64,000 nt of DNA from Zoroaster sp. YZ-2022. Lineage: Eukaryota; Echinodermata; Asteroidea; Forcipulatida; Zoroasteridae. How positions within the stretch are numbered: position 1 is the first letter of the stretch; each line of letters opens with the position of its first letter. Of this stretch, positions 22,874 through 33,789 are shown piece after piece. Under the pieces are notes generated by a model that did not search any database, was not told the origin of the DNA, and saw only the letters and a list, made by a program, of their open reading frames with translations. The translations under genes were made by a program, and so were the position numbers. The stretch is taken from positions 10,345,500 through 10,409,499 of the forward strand of contig CM055835.1 in assembly GCA_029582265.1 (NCBI GenBank), in the 5' to 3' direction.

Positions 22874-23096
22874 CTGAATAAAAAAAATGTGGTCCCTTTC
22901 AAATAAACTCTGATAGTAGATAAATAAATTTGAAATGGCAGAGACAGGCATTGGTAAATAAACTAATAAGTTACTTATATATATATCTTTTAATTGGAAT
23001 AGCAATTGCGCTGATATATGGATCAAAGCAGGATTTTAGAAAAAAGCAGAAGAGAATGAGAATTTCTCTAAGAGCAAACATAAGGAAACTTAATAC

Positions 23097-23178
23097 CTTG
23101 GTGTCATTGTTGAGGCAGAACATCCTCGTAAGACAGTCAGCTACTACTTCAAGTTGCTCCTCAGAAAAGGGCCCTCCT
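23097..23178 (-). CDS. Candidate exon, phase-matched to 24643-24734
   Basis: On the minus strand the acceptor TTTGACTTCAAG and donor ACCAAG|GTATTAAG bound 82 nt. With one leading base the frame is open: G-G-P-F-S-E-E-Q-L-E-V-V-A-D-C-L-T-R-M-F. The leading base completes the codon left by 24643-24734. The peptide looks like a helical S-E-E-Q-L start, but I do not recognise the family. Confidence 0.5.
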
Positions 23179-24642
23179 CTTGAAGTCAAAACATAATCCC
23201 GCAGTATGAGAATAACAGATTTGTAATGTTTGTATACTAGAACTATATGTTAGCCAGTTACTTCTATTCCATTACAGTGATCAAACCATGCAATAAGTTG
23301 CCAGAAACATTGGCTACCTTTAAGAAAAAAACTGAGAGTCCTTCCCATAGGTGCACATAAGACTGTGCCGGGTATCCGGGTACCTGGATACTTGACCGAA
23401 ACTGTTCCATTTTTCAGTTCCAATTACTCGTAAACGACTGTTGAAAATTTCAACTGACCATTTAAGCCACACAAATGGAAATCTCCAATTTTTTGTTAAC
23501 AAAATGTGTGGGGAATGGGGATGATATGAGTCGTTTTAATATAGAGGTCCACAAAAGTCCATATGACTCTAATAAAACAAGAATGTAATTTGTGTTCATA
23601 TTAGTTATTTTATACATTTGGGAGTATTTTCGTGTTTTACAAAATTGTTTACAGGTACCCAAGTATCCAAATATTTCCAATTTCTGGTATACGGTTCCCG
23701 AAATAAACAAAAACGCACAGCCTTAGGTGTACAGGACTAAACAACAAAGTGTCCAAGTAAGTAACAGTGACTTAACATTGATGAGTAAACATTTATATAC
23801 GTGTTAACGGACCACAGGTCTGTAAATGAAATATTCTTTCATTCATCATGCTGACAGAATTGTATTTCCTTTTTATCTTGAACTTTCACCTCATGGGGTC
23901 AAATTTAAAAAGCCTTCTTTGATGAACCAAGACTAATCCACCAATCAAGTTTGAATATTATCCATGAAGTATTTCTGAAATGTATTGGACGGATTGACAC
24001 ATGCACAAAGAACAAGTATGCTCCTCTTTGCTTTGACTTTGGCATACAAATAAATACAAATGTTTAGAATTTAAAAAAAACAATTGAAAAGTATGATGAT
24101 AACCTGTGCGAGTAGGATTTAGACAATAAATCAATGATTCAAAGTCAACCACAAAAGGTTTTCCCAGTTTTAGCAATGTGAAGACCACTCTTCCAATTAA
24201 ATCCTACCACTATCCAAGCATCTAAACCAACACTTTCTTTCCCCCATTGAAATATAAAAGTCGTTGACATCTCTCCTGCAAAGACAAGTTTAGAAAACAT
24301 GAGGAAACCATCCCCATGTGTTTGTTTTATTTTCTTTTGCTTGAGCTTATGTGATACATGTCCTCTAAAGCAGTATCTTATGTGTCAACATATCCTGCCC
24401 TTAATGACCAAATGCTATTTGCTACTTAGACAACTTGTATCTACACAAGTACATGAGGCACATTTGATGCAATGCTCATTTCATATGAACACATCAGCAT
24501 GTACATGAAGACACACATAAAAGTTGTATTCATTGATGAAAATGAATCAATTCTAACAAACAACAAATGCAACCAGAAGCATGTGTGTGCATGTCTTAGA
24601 TCCGAGTAGTCATGTGATGATGTGATTATGAAAATTACTCAC
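23179..24642. other. Intron between two candidate exons
   Basis: AT-rich, no repeat protein seen. Direct CCGGGTACCTGGATACTT-type words at 23370-23390 and 23655-23700 (GTACCCAAGTATCC) look like a short inverted repeat, but no element ends could be defined. Confidence 0.4.
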
Positions 24643-24734
24643 CTTCCCTTGAAGAATGTTCGTTTAATAATACCACTTTTCCTCAACATTATACATTCAT
24701 ATTTTGTTAAAACGAAGTGTTTTGGGCAATTTTC
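24643..24734 (-). CDS. Candidate exon of an unidentified gene
   Basis: 92 nt on the minus strand lie between the acceptor TAATTTCCTGTAG and the consensus donor GGAAG|GTGAGT, open in frame (E-N-C-P-K-H-F-V-L-T-K-Y-E-C ... K-R-T-F-F-K-G). It ends with two bases of a codon that the first base of 23097-23178 completes, giving R-G-G-P-F-S. Two strong splice sites plus phase agreement make this the best-supported minus-strand exon pair. The product is not recognised. Confidence 0.55.
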
Positions 24735-24836
24735 CTACAGGAAATTATCATCCATTATCTTCCATATTTGTAAATAGTTTTTATCCTAACACTTGAGGCA
24801 GACCAAACAATTTACATAACCCTAACCCTGCTAAAC

Positions 24837-26540
24837 CAGGCGCGGATCCCGGGGGGCCGCGCCCCACGGGTAAATTGAGTAAAAAAAATAATAATAATAA
24901 TTTTTAAAAAGTAAAAAAAAAAAAGAGGAGGAGGTCAGAGAAAAGGAGGAGAAGCCTAAAAAAAATACCGGTGACAATATATATTAAACATCTGCTGTGT
25001 CTACTTTTGGCATAAAATAAATACTGAAAAATTGCAACAAGAAAAAAGGTTATCAATCATGCCATGGAACTGAAACCTCTTTTGAGAGAAAACCAGTATT
25101 TCCGGAGCTCAGATTTCAACTCTCCATCTCAACATCTAATCCTCTTGGGGAGTTTTTTACCGGTTAAATGGCCACAGCCAGCAGGAAACAATTGATCACT
25201 TGACAGAATGATTTGCTAGTTTGCCAAAATCCTTTTGAGTGGCCTAAACGCACATTCTTTTCAATTAATAAAATATCCAATGCCATCAATGTCCAGTAAT
25301 GAAACCATGTATTATTTTTCTTGATCGTTGAATTTGATGCCACAAACAAAATAATAGACCTTGGCTTTTAAAAGAGAAAATCGTCTCATCATAATAGAGT
25401 TGTATTTGTACCCCAAAACCACTGAACGTTAGTAGTTTTGTTGATAGGTTCTTGCTTCAACGTCGAACTTTTATCGTATCTAATTCAATTCAAATGACCC
25501 AAAGAATTACATTATTTGAATTCATTAGACACGGCAGAAAGGCTCGACGCTTTAAAGCAACTGACTTCGCCGTAAGTTCGACAGGCATCCGCCGCACTAA
25601 ACGCCATATCGTTCTCTCGGACTCTTTCAAGCTGAAGAGATGTTTTTGGTGATATGGGGTTTCCAAGCAGTGCCCCATCAAACGATGTGGTCTAACCAGT
25701 GTGAAGTATAATTTCTCTTCGATGGACTTTTCAGGCTTTGGTCTCGGTTAGCTCTTAGCAATCTTCTGAGGAACTGATTGATTTATTTTAGTCAACCCAT
25801 TGTTGAAGACAATTTTCTTCCACGAATTTAGTTAATGGAGATGACTTCACAAAGTTTAACACAGCCTCCTGGCTTATGGCAAAATGAACGATTGCAGTTT
25901 CTTTTTATATTATACTGATTTTCCACAGAAGCTTCGGTGATAAAATGTCCAAGGATGTGTCTCATAAAGGCTGATAAAAGGATTAAAATTAACTGGTGGA
26001 GTAAAATAAAGCCACCATCCAAGGTGAACACGCCTTCAGTTTGGTGTACTGTCATTATTGAAAAGTGGATTTTTTGTATCAATTTCCAATGATGATTATA
26101 GTGACTTTTTCAAATACTTCCCAAAATTCGTTAGTCTACATTTCGTTTGAATCGGTAGTCTGTGATCGGGTGCAAAGCGTAGTCTGGTTTCTTGACCCGA
26201 TTCCTCCACGTCTATAAATTGTTCCGTTTCGTCTGAAGAAGGTCGGGTACCGTGTGGAAATTACAATCGCCGATGTCAATTTACTGTCGGATTCTACGCC
26301 AGTATGCATAGGCCTGCAAAGTACGATGAGTCTTGCAGCTGATCTGCCGATGGTTTTAACACAGGGCAAGGAACAGTGAAATCAAGCCCTTTCTTGAAAT
26401 TTCAACTGGACTGAATTAAAACCAAGAAAATTCCGGATAAATTAAACTGAAGTCAAAAACTGCAAATTAAATGCCAAAAATCGGGGAGGGAGAAACTTAT
26501 ATTGTTGTAGTCATGACATCGCTAAAATAATGGTTTCAAA

Positions 26541-26607
<67 letters not shown>

Positions 26608-26805
26608 TCCATATAATCTTGAAAACTTTTGCAAAAAAGTCAGGTGAAACTGGCCAGAATCGCCTCAGATTGCACCACAGAGCAACCAGAATCAAAATTT
26701 CGGGCCCTTAAGCGGGCCCCGGACCCATTGCAGTGGCTTGCGCTTGCGCTCGCGGTTGTCCGTGTTGGTGTGCCCCCGTCTAAACAATTCCTGGATCCGC
26801 GCCTG
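24837..26805. mobile_element. Non-autonomous DNA transposon with 13-bp TIRs
   Basis: CAGGCGCGGATCC at the left and its exact complement at the right (GGATCCGCGCCTG) are terminal inverted repeats. TAAAC directly abuts both ends (24832-24836 and 26806-26810). CAG...CTG termini resemble hAT, but a 5-bp rather than 8-bp duplication leaves the class open. The 1.97-kb interior holds a GA-rich patch, a (TA)n run and no recognisable transposase. Confidence 0.65.
26544..26605. repeat. (TA)n microsatellite
   Basis: About 30 uninterrupted TA units inside the DNA transposon. Confidence 0.95.
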
Positions 26806-26810
26806 TAAAC

Positions 26811-28076
26811 TGTAGTAAACTGTCAAAATTAATCATATTTGATTACCTTTACAGGCCTCCCAGTGCATCGTACACCAAATATAGAATTTTTAAAAGGTAA
26901 AGTAAAATATAGGTTATTATAGGTTTACCAAATGCCAAAATATAGGTTTTATAGGTTATTTCCGTGATTATGCAGTGTATAACAAGTTTTTGGTAAATTG
27001 CCTTACCTACAACAAATTAAAGTACATTTTCTTTTAACACGTTCCTTAACACTTAATGTTACATGACATGTATTCAATCAGATTTACATCATGGATTGAA
27101 CTACTTTCTCATTTTCTTTGTATAGGCTTCTCATAACCAGCAATGATCTTTCACATTGAAAACATGATAATATTACATTATGCATTAAATAATGTTAAGT
27201 TCATGATATGTGTAATGTACAGTACAAGGTACAAAGCAGTATGCTACTAGAAAGAAGCTAAAAGACTGGAAACGTTACGGTGCATACATGATTTTGCCTT
27301 GACAAAATACATGTACATGTATATGCAAGTCCCTCAGTTTACATCATTGGGGATTGTAATCGATGAAGTGATTGATTTATACTCACATGTAATTCTTCTT
27401 GCACTCTTCCATCAAAATCAGTGTTACTGCAGTATGATGTCACATGTATGTGCATGTTGTGGACTGTCTGAGATACAACACTAGAAACTACAGTATGTAA
27501 GATGCCTGGATCTGAAACACTTAAGAAAATCTATAGAGCGGTACACGTGTTACAGTTTGGCTACAGTTTTGCTTCATCTCGATCTTTACAATGTGTTGCA
27601 GGAGATTAAAAATATAACTGCTAGATGATAAAATACTTTTTGAAATTGCTTAAAGGAAAATCAACAACATATACTTGGTGTTAAGTTGGTACAGTTATCA
27701 ATCAATCAAGTGCTTCATTTAGGAGAATTCACAAAAGTGTTGTGTTCCAATGTTGCACCTTTCTTTCTCAAGCAAATTCTAAAAGGGAAAACACTAACAT
27801 TTTTAAATTCCTGGTAATTTTCATTGAGGAAAATAAACATTTTGTACAAAATGACATCAAAATTAAGATAAATAATTATTTCTTGTGCTTTGAACAACTG
27901 TTCAAATCACTTGTTGATTCATTTTGACTTAACTGAAACAAATAAATTTGGTGCAAATACCTGATACAGTTCCAGCAGGACTTAAAAGAGCATTATTGAT
28001 AAGTATAGATATCCAATGAAATATAATTACCATTATTGTCTGCCTTTCTGAGTGAATCTATATTAAGTCTATCTTA
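26811..28076. other. No gene recognised
   Basis: AT-rich. A good polypyrimidine acceptor (TTTTCTTTGTATAG at about 27110) is followed by a few LRR-like codons (L-L-I-T-S-N-D-L-S-H) and then a stop, possibly another dead LRR exon. Short ATAGGTT repeats lie at 26905-26960. Confidence 0.3.
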
Positions 28077-28576
28077 NNNNNNNNNNNNNNNNNNNNNNNN
28101 NNNNNNNNNNNNNNNNNNNNNNNNNNNNNNNNNNNNNNNNNNNNNNNNNNNNNNNNNNNNNNNNNNNNNNNNNNNNNNNNNNNNNNNNNNNNNNNNNNNN
28201 NNNNNNNNNNNNNNNNNNNNNNNNNNNNNNNNNNNNNNNNNNNNNNNNNNNNNNNNNNNNNNNNNNNNNNNNNNNNNNNNNNNNNNNNNNNNNNNNNNNN
28301 NNNNNNNNNNNNNNNNNNNNNNNNNNNNNNNNNNNNNNNNNNNNNNNNNNNNNNNNNNNNNNNNNNNNNNNNNNNNNNNNNNNNNNNNNNNNNNNNNNNN
28401 NNNNNNNNNNNNNNNNNNNNNNNNNNNNNNNNNNNNNNNNNNNNNNNNNNNNNNNNNNNNNNNNNNNNNNNNNNNNNNNNNNNNNNNNNNNNNNNNNNNN
28501 NNNNNNNNNNNNNNNNNNNNNNNNNNNNNNNNNNNNNNNNNNNNNNNNNNNNNNNNNNNNNNNNNNNNNNNNNNNN
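28077..28576. other. Assembly gap (500 N)
   Basis: Exactly 500 Ns, a fixed-size scaffold gap. True length and content are unknown. Confidence 1.
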
Positions 28577-28935
28577 CTTGACTTCATTTTTGATGCTATC
28601 CAGCTTGCTTTTTGCTTCTTCATTCTTGCCTTTAGAGAGCAGGGTTTTTGTTTCCTCTACTTTTTCTGCGATGTCGCTATTAAATTACCACTGTTTTTTA
28701 TTTCCTTTAAACTTAAAGTTCGGAATTATTGGTTTAAGTTGTGTTGTCTTCTCTTGTCCTGAAGATTGGTCAGCAATCTCTTGCTTGAATGATGTCAATT
28801 TATCATCTAAGTACGTCTTAAATGAATACAACAAATTTGAAAATGAAGGAGCTGACTGCTCTAGTTGTGGGGCTGTTCAGCCGAAGTACTCTGTAGATTT
28901 TCTTCGGACATGGCGATATCGTTTAGTTTAAAATT
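28577..28935 (-). pseudogene. Transposon gag-like/ORF1-like remnant, truncated by the gap
   Basis: The minus strand starts M-S-E-E-N-L-Q-S-T. After a frame change it reads Y-L-D-D-K-L-T-S-F-K, then N-F-K-F-K-G-N-K-K-Q, a stop, and E-K-V-E-E-T-K-T-L-L-S-K-G-K. F-K-x-K-G-N-x-K-Q followed by a charged helical segment resembles the first ORF of some invertebrate retroelements with small proteins before the main ORF (recollection, not a search). It runs into the gap, so the remainder may be there. Confidence 0.45.
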
Positions 28936-29179
28936 GAACAACGCCCTGCTAGTTGCATGCGAAAAGCGTGAGTGACACGAACGCAACCATGCATCAATAC
29001 TTATAGTATTCCATAAGTATTGTCATTCAAATGAAGCCATCCACCTGTTCAGGAATTCTTCTGCTTCTTAAGAAAATTCATTTCTTTCATCAATAAATTA
29101 AACAAACGTCTAGCTAATTGATTTAATTTTGCCCTACACCGACGTGTGTATAGCACTGTATGCTCAGTGCTTTCCGAGT

Positions 29180-29295
29180 GTCTGTGAAAAAACTACACAG
29201 GCGACTCTGGCGGGATTCGAACCCACGACCTCCTGCTTACTAGTGCAGACGTCTTAACCTCTCGACCACCGAGCTTGCCCGATGACGATTGGCCA
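29180..29295 (-). mobile_element. tRNA-derived SINE head
   Basis: The minus strand contains CTCGGTGGTCGAGAGGTTAA (A-box region), an anticodon-arm-like segment and GTGGGTTCGAATCCCGCC (B box and T arm). It continues into non-tRNA sequence (GTCGCCTGTGTAG...), which argues for a SINE head rather than a functional tRNA gene. A long (TA)n run follows on the + strand side. Confidence 0.65.
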
Positions 29296-29321
29296 ATAGA
29301 ACTTATATAGCAGTGGGTTCA

Positions 29322-29512
<191 letters not shown>

Positions 29513-29559
29513 GGTGAAATTCTTGCGTCGGGAGATAAACAATTGATTGAATTTTTCTA

Positions 29560-29625
29560 ATTTAATTAATTTTTCTAATTTAATTAAATTTTTCTAATTT
29601 AATTTAATTTAATTTAATTAATCTA
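29560..29625. repeat. (AATTT)n / (TTAAT)n short tandem repeat
   Basis: Repeated TTTTTCTAATTTAATTAA then AATTT units at the 3' end of the small Cys-rich ORF; possibly a retroelement-like tail. Confidence 0.7.
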
Positions 29626-29876
29626 GCTCTTCCTTCAACACGCTTTAAACTATTTATTTTTGATACATTACCACATTTCGTACATAAATTTAGTTCTGTT
29701 TTTGTACCTTTTTTAGATTTTTTACATGGAACCGATATACTTTTTCCATGTCGAATGCGCCACTCATGTTGCGCGCAATACACGTGGTTAGGTAAGCTCG
29801 GTATACAACACTTGTCTCTTTTTCCGACTAAAAGCCATTCACACGGAATGATTACTTTTGATTTTCCATTATTCAT
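29604..29876 (-). CDS. Small Cys-rich protein, putative zinc binder, unknown family
   Basis: A complete 90-codon ORF with start and stop and no frameshift, in a region of decayed repeats. Cys/His spacing is ordered: P-C-E-W-L-L-V-G-K, K-C-C-I-P, Y-C-A-Q-H, then V-P-C-K-K, L-C-T-K-C-G and a basic tail. A C-x2-C-G after K-G-T-K-T-E suggests a zinc ribbon. It ends next to an (AATTT)n tract, and the hairpin repeat at 29983-30060 lies just upstream, so it may be a cargo ORF of a mobile element. I do not recognise the family. Codon content is AT-rich like its surroundings. Confidence 0.5.
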   Translation of the reverse strand: MNNGKSKVIIPCEWLLVGKRDKCCIPSLPNHVYCAQHEWRIRHGKSISVPCKKSKKGTKTELNLCTKCGNVSKINSLKRVEGRARLIKLN

Positions 29877-29982
29877 CCTATTTATCTAATACCAACATAT
29901 TCTGAATTTGATTTTTCAATTTTTTTTCGACTAAAACCAATATCTTTTTTTTCACTTCAAATTTGAAGCGAAAATTATTAAT

Positions 29983-30060
29983 TAGGTGTTCGGGTATGCA
30001 CCCGAAACACCTATTGTTTCTGTTCGTTTTTTTTTCGTTTTTTTTTTCTACTCCTTCTAC
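29983..30060 (+). repeat. Hairpin-headed repeat, copy 2
   Basis: AGGTGTTCGGGT-ATGC-ACCCGAAACACCT is an almost perfect stem-loop (one bulged A). It is followed by ATTGTTTCTGTTCG, T-runs and a pyrimidine-rich CTCCTTCTACTTC. It shares its order of motifs with 4498-4620, with different loop and inner-stem bases. Confidence 0.55.
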
Positions 30061-30341
30061 TTCTCGATAGGCCCCATACTGGTTGCGCTTATATTAACAT
30101 CTAATAATTATTTTCTGCTAACTCTATAGCATAACAAAATCTGCTAGCGTACTAAACAGTCAAGCAAGAACATTCGAGGAGCCTGCGGATGACGACTTGG
30201 AAAAATATATAGAGAAGCCTGGTTGTAAGCAAAACCATGCACAATCTCGTTACAGATAATCTAGGGTACATAGTTTTACCTCATACCCAATTGAAACTAT
30301 AAACTTTAAAGGCTGAATGGAAAGGAAACGGTGCATATAAG

Positions 30342-30598
30342 CAGCGGCGTAGCCACGGGAAGGGACCTGCCTGGGGGCATGTGCCCCACAAATTTCCAGT
30401 GCCCCCCCACAAATTTCCAGTGCCCCCCCAGGTGCCCCCCCTCACGAACAATCCTCATAGTTCACCCCAAAACAGAAAAGAAAAAGAAAAGGGAAAAAAC
30501 CCATACCCCTGGGCCCCCCCACTGAAAAGCAATGCCCCCCCCCCCACCCGCTGTGCCCCCCCCCCCGCCCCACTGAAAAAGTCCTGGCTACGCCGCTG
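30342..30598 (+). mobile_element. hAT-type MITE with intact TIRs and 8-bp target duplication
   Basis: The inverted ends CAGCGGCGTAGCCA / TGGCTACGCCGCTG are perfect (14 bp), and CATATAAG is duplicated at 30334-30341 and 30599-30606. An 8-bp duplication with CAG...CTG ends is diagnostic of hAT. The interior is C-rich (runs of CCCCCC with AAATTTCCAGTG repeats) and encodes no transposase. The intact target duplication suggests a recent insertion; 502-686 is an older copy. Confidence 0.88.
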
Positions 30599-30606
30599 CA
30601 TATAAG

Positions 30607-31189
30607 CATGCATATACCTTATTTGGCAATATGACTGGTATCGGATCCTAAGAGCACGCGGGCCCGCCCACAGCATAAAATAAACAAAGAAAAAGTGGTT
30701 TATTATGGTTACTGCTGGAAACATGCACGTTTGGTATGGCCAAACCTTTCCAACATGTGTCAAAGCTTCGTTTACAAAAATATTTCGGTAATAACAAGAT
30801 CTATGAGTCGTTTTATTTCACAAAACCTTCTAAGGATAAACAAGAATGCTACTGTGTAAAACAATTTCATTTTAGGAATCTAAGGCGTGTGTGCCTTTAA
30901 CTCTGTGAAAGGCATCAAGATAGATGGCTTTGAATGATGTTGGGTACAGTCGTATGGCCTCCCTTTCATAATTCTATAATTATTAGATACACTAAAATAT
31001 TAAAGGTAATTGGACGGGTTTAGCTACTTTCCACGTTAATAATTTGGTGAGTTGATAATTTTCAATAAATATTTGATATCAGCCAAGGCTCTTATTGTAT
31101 TGAGTTAAACGTTAAGTATGCTTGTAAAGGTGTTTCGGATGTAGCCTTCTTTGTAAAGGCTTACAATTCACATTTACTTGCAGGCATGA
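30607..31189. other. No gene recognised
   Basis: AT-rich, no motif, no splice-bounded exon. Confidence 0.4.
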
Positions 31190-31560
31190 GCGCTTGTTAC
31201 TCTAGAAACTAATTGCCATTACCAAAGCTTCCGCGAACAAATGCGACAAAGGAAAACTATTTCCTCGGTAGTCTGAATTGCCTTGTATTTATTATGAATT
31301 AATAAATATTTAAATACACAAGACAATTGTAACAATCTGATTGGACGAAACGTAATCACATGGGGTTTATTAACAGTCAGGCTGCCTATGCATTATCGTC
31401 GATTTATAATAACCGCCAACTGTCACCAGGCATGCCACGCGGAGTTGAACCGGTTGTATTCGCATCACGTGGATGCACCAGCTAAGATTGGAATTTCGTC
31501 CGTTCTCATATTTGTGGTTTAATCAGTTTCTTTCTGGATCATTAAATGTTTTCAACAGGA
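31190..31560. repeat. Left part of an interrupted dispersed repeat
   Basis: CAATCTGATTGGACGAAACG then TAATCACATGGGGTTTATTA matches 9880-9925. The matching right part resumes at about 35430, so the tandem region between appears inserted in this repeat. Confidence 0.4.
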
Positions 31561-31589
31561 ATATACTTTTACAAAATTAATAATTCTCT

Positions 31590-32135
31590 GCTGGGGATTC
31601 GATCCTAGGAGCTCTACCAACTGAGTTAACTGATTCTGGTATTTATATATATATATTAAAAATTAAAAATTTATTTGGCTTTAAAAGCCCATTTAAAGGT
31701 TTTCAACAGGAATATACTTTAATAAAATCAATATTTCTCATCTCGGAATTCGATCCTGGGACCTCTGGCTCAGCAGTCGCGCACTGTACCAACTGAGCTA
31801 ATACTTTCGTAGCTATTTTTCAGGTTTAAGATATATTTGAATTTAAAAGTCCATTTTAAATGTTTTCAACAGGAATATACTTTTACCAAAGTAATAATTC
31901 TCTGCTAGGGATTCGAACCTACGACCTCTGTTTCATAAGTCACACGCTCGACCAACTGAGCAAATTGATTCTGATATATCTTGTAGGTTAAAGATTTACT
32001 TGAATTTAAAAGTCCATTTTAAATGTTTTAAACAAGAATATATATTTGCAAACTTTCAATTTCTCTGTTTGGGATTCGATCCTAGGACCGCTGGCTCTTC
32101 AACAACGCGTTCTACTAACTAAAAATAACTGATTT
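31590..32135 (-). repeat. Tandem tRNA-like units, left block
   Basis: Four head-to-tail units of about 165 bp. Each has, on the minus strand, an A-box-like TAGCTCAGTTGGTAGAGC or a variant and a B-box-like GGATCGAATCC or GGTTCGAATCC, joined to a conserved AT-rich spacer (TTTAAAAGTCCATTTTAAAT, TTTTCAACAGGAATATAC). Unit starts judged by GATTCGA fall near 31597, 31746, 31911 and 32073. Mismatches in the arms make them tRNA-derived repeats rather than tRNA genes. Confidence 0.75.
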
Positions 32136-32174
32136 ATATATATATATCCAATCTGTTCCCTATTTATTTATCCA

Positions 32175-33668
32175 ACCTCTACTCTTCACAGCTATTTGTA
32201 TTAACCTGTACACTCTTCAGGTATTTGTATCAACCTGTTCTCTTTTCAGGTATTTGTTTTAACCCGTTCTCTCCACAGCCTTTTATATTAACATGTTCTC
32301 TTTTCATATATTCGTTTTAACCTGTTCTCTTTTCAAGTGTTCGTTTTAACCCATTCTCTTTTCGGGTATTTGTTTGAACCTGTTCTCTTTTCAGGTATTC
32401 GTTTTAACCTGTTCTCTTCTCAGATATTCGTTTTAACCCGTTCTCTTTTCAGGTGTTCGTTTTAACCCGTTCTCTTTTCAGGTATTTGTTTTAACCTGTT
32501 CTCTTTTCGGGTATTTGTTTTAACCCGTTCTCTTTTCAGGTATTTATTTTAACCCGTTCTCTTTTCAGGTATTCGTTTTAACCCGTCCTCTTTTCAGGTA
32601 TTTGTTTTAACCCGTTCTCTTTTCAGGTATTCGTTTTAACCCGTTCTCCTTTCAGGTATTTGTTTTAACCTGTTCTCTTTTCAAGTGTTCGTTTTAACCC
32701 ATTCTCTTTTCGGGTATTTGTTTGAACCTGTTCTCTTCTCAGATATTCGTTTTAACCCGTTCTCTTTTCAGGTATTCGTTTTAACCCGTTCTATTTTCAG
32801 GTATTTTTTTTAACCTGTTCTCTTTTCAGGTATTTGTTTTAACCCGTTCTCTTTTCAGGTATTTCTTTTAACCCGTTCTCTTTTCAGGCATTCGTTTTAA
32901 CCCGTCCTCCTTTCAGGTATTTGTTTTAACCCGTTCTCTTTTCAGGTATTCGTTTTAACCCGTTCTCCTTTCAGGTATTTGTTTTAACCTGTTCTCTTTT
33001 CAAGTGTTCGTTTTAACCCATTCTCTTTTCGGGTATTTGTTTGAACCTGTTCTCTTTTCAGGTATTCGTTTTAACCTGTTCTCTTCTCAGATATTCGTTT
33101 TAACCTGTTCTCTTTTCAGGTATTCGTTTTAACCCGTTCTCTTTTCAGGTATTTGTTTTAACCTGTTCTCTTTTCAGGTATTCGTTTTAACCTGTTCTCT
33201 TCTCAGATATTCGTTTTAACCCGTTCTCTTTTCAGGTGTTCGTTTTAACCCGTTCTCTTTTCAGGTATTTGTTTTAACCTGTTCTCTTTTCAGGTATTCG
33301 TTTTAACCCGTTCTCTTTTCGGGTATTTGTTTTAACCTGTTTTCTTTTCAGGTATTCGTTTTAACCTGTTCTCTTTTCAGATATTCGTTTTAACCCGTTC
33401 TCTTTTCAGGTATTTGTTTTAACCCGTTCTCTTTTCGGGTATTTGTTTTAAGCTGTTCTCTTTTCAGGTATTTGTTTTAACCTGTTCTCTTTTCAGGTAT
33501 TTGTTTTAACCCGTTCTCTCCACAGCTTTTATATTAACTGTTCTCTTTTCAGGTATTCGTTTTAACCCGTTTTCTTTTCAGGTATTCGTTTTAACCCATT
33601 CTCTTTTCAGGTATATGTTTTAACCCGTTCTCTCCGCAGTTATTTGTATTAACCTGTTCTCTTTTCAG
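32175..33668 (+). repeat. 29-bp minisatellite, about 51 units
   Basis: The consensus unit is GTATTCGTTTTAACC plus CGTTCTCTTTTCAG, with T/C and A/G variants. Edge units are more degraded (CTCCACAGC, CTCTTCACAG). A higher-order block containing CAAGTGTTCGTTTTAACCCA and the single-variant TTTGTTTGAACC recurs near 32336, 32671 and 32999, spacing about 330 bp. Every unit contains a polypyrimidine tract, CAG and GTAT. Confidence 0.9.
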
Positions 33669-33789
33669 CCCTTTTCATACATATAGTGCATATTGCTTTT
33701 CTCTATGTCATCGCTTAATACTAAATGCCTTTTCCAAAAGCTGCGCAATTAGAAAAAGAGAGTACGTTATCTATCTCACCTTGATAACT

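Noticed and set aside
28036..28623. Long ORFs of unknown residues
   Set aside because: They span the 500-N gap and carry no information; the same holds for 46220-46783.
28995..29022. 10-bp stem-loop as a microRNA precursor
   Set aside because: The stem is too short and AT-only; chance is likely in AT-rich DNA.
32175..33668. CRISPR array (regular 29-bp repeat)
   Set aside because: Units are contiguous with no unique spacers, vary in sequence, and the DNA is animal genomic; it is a minisatellite.
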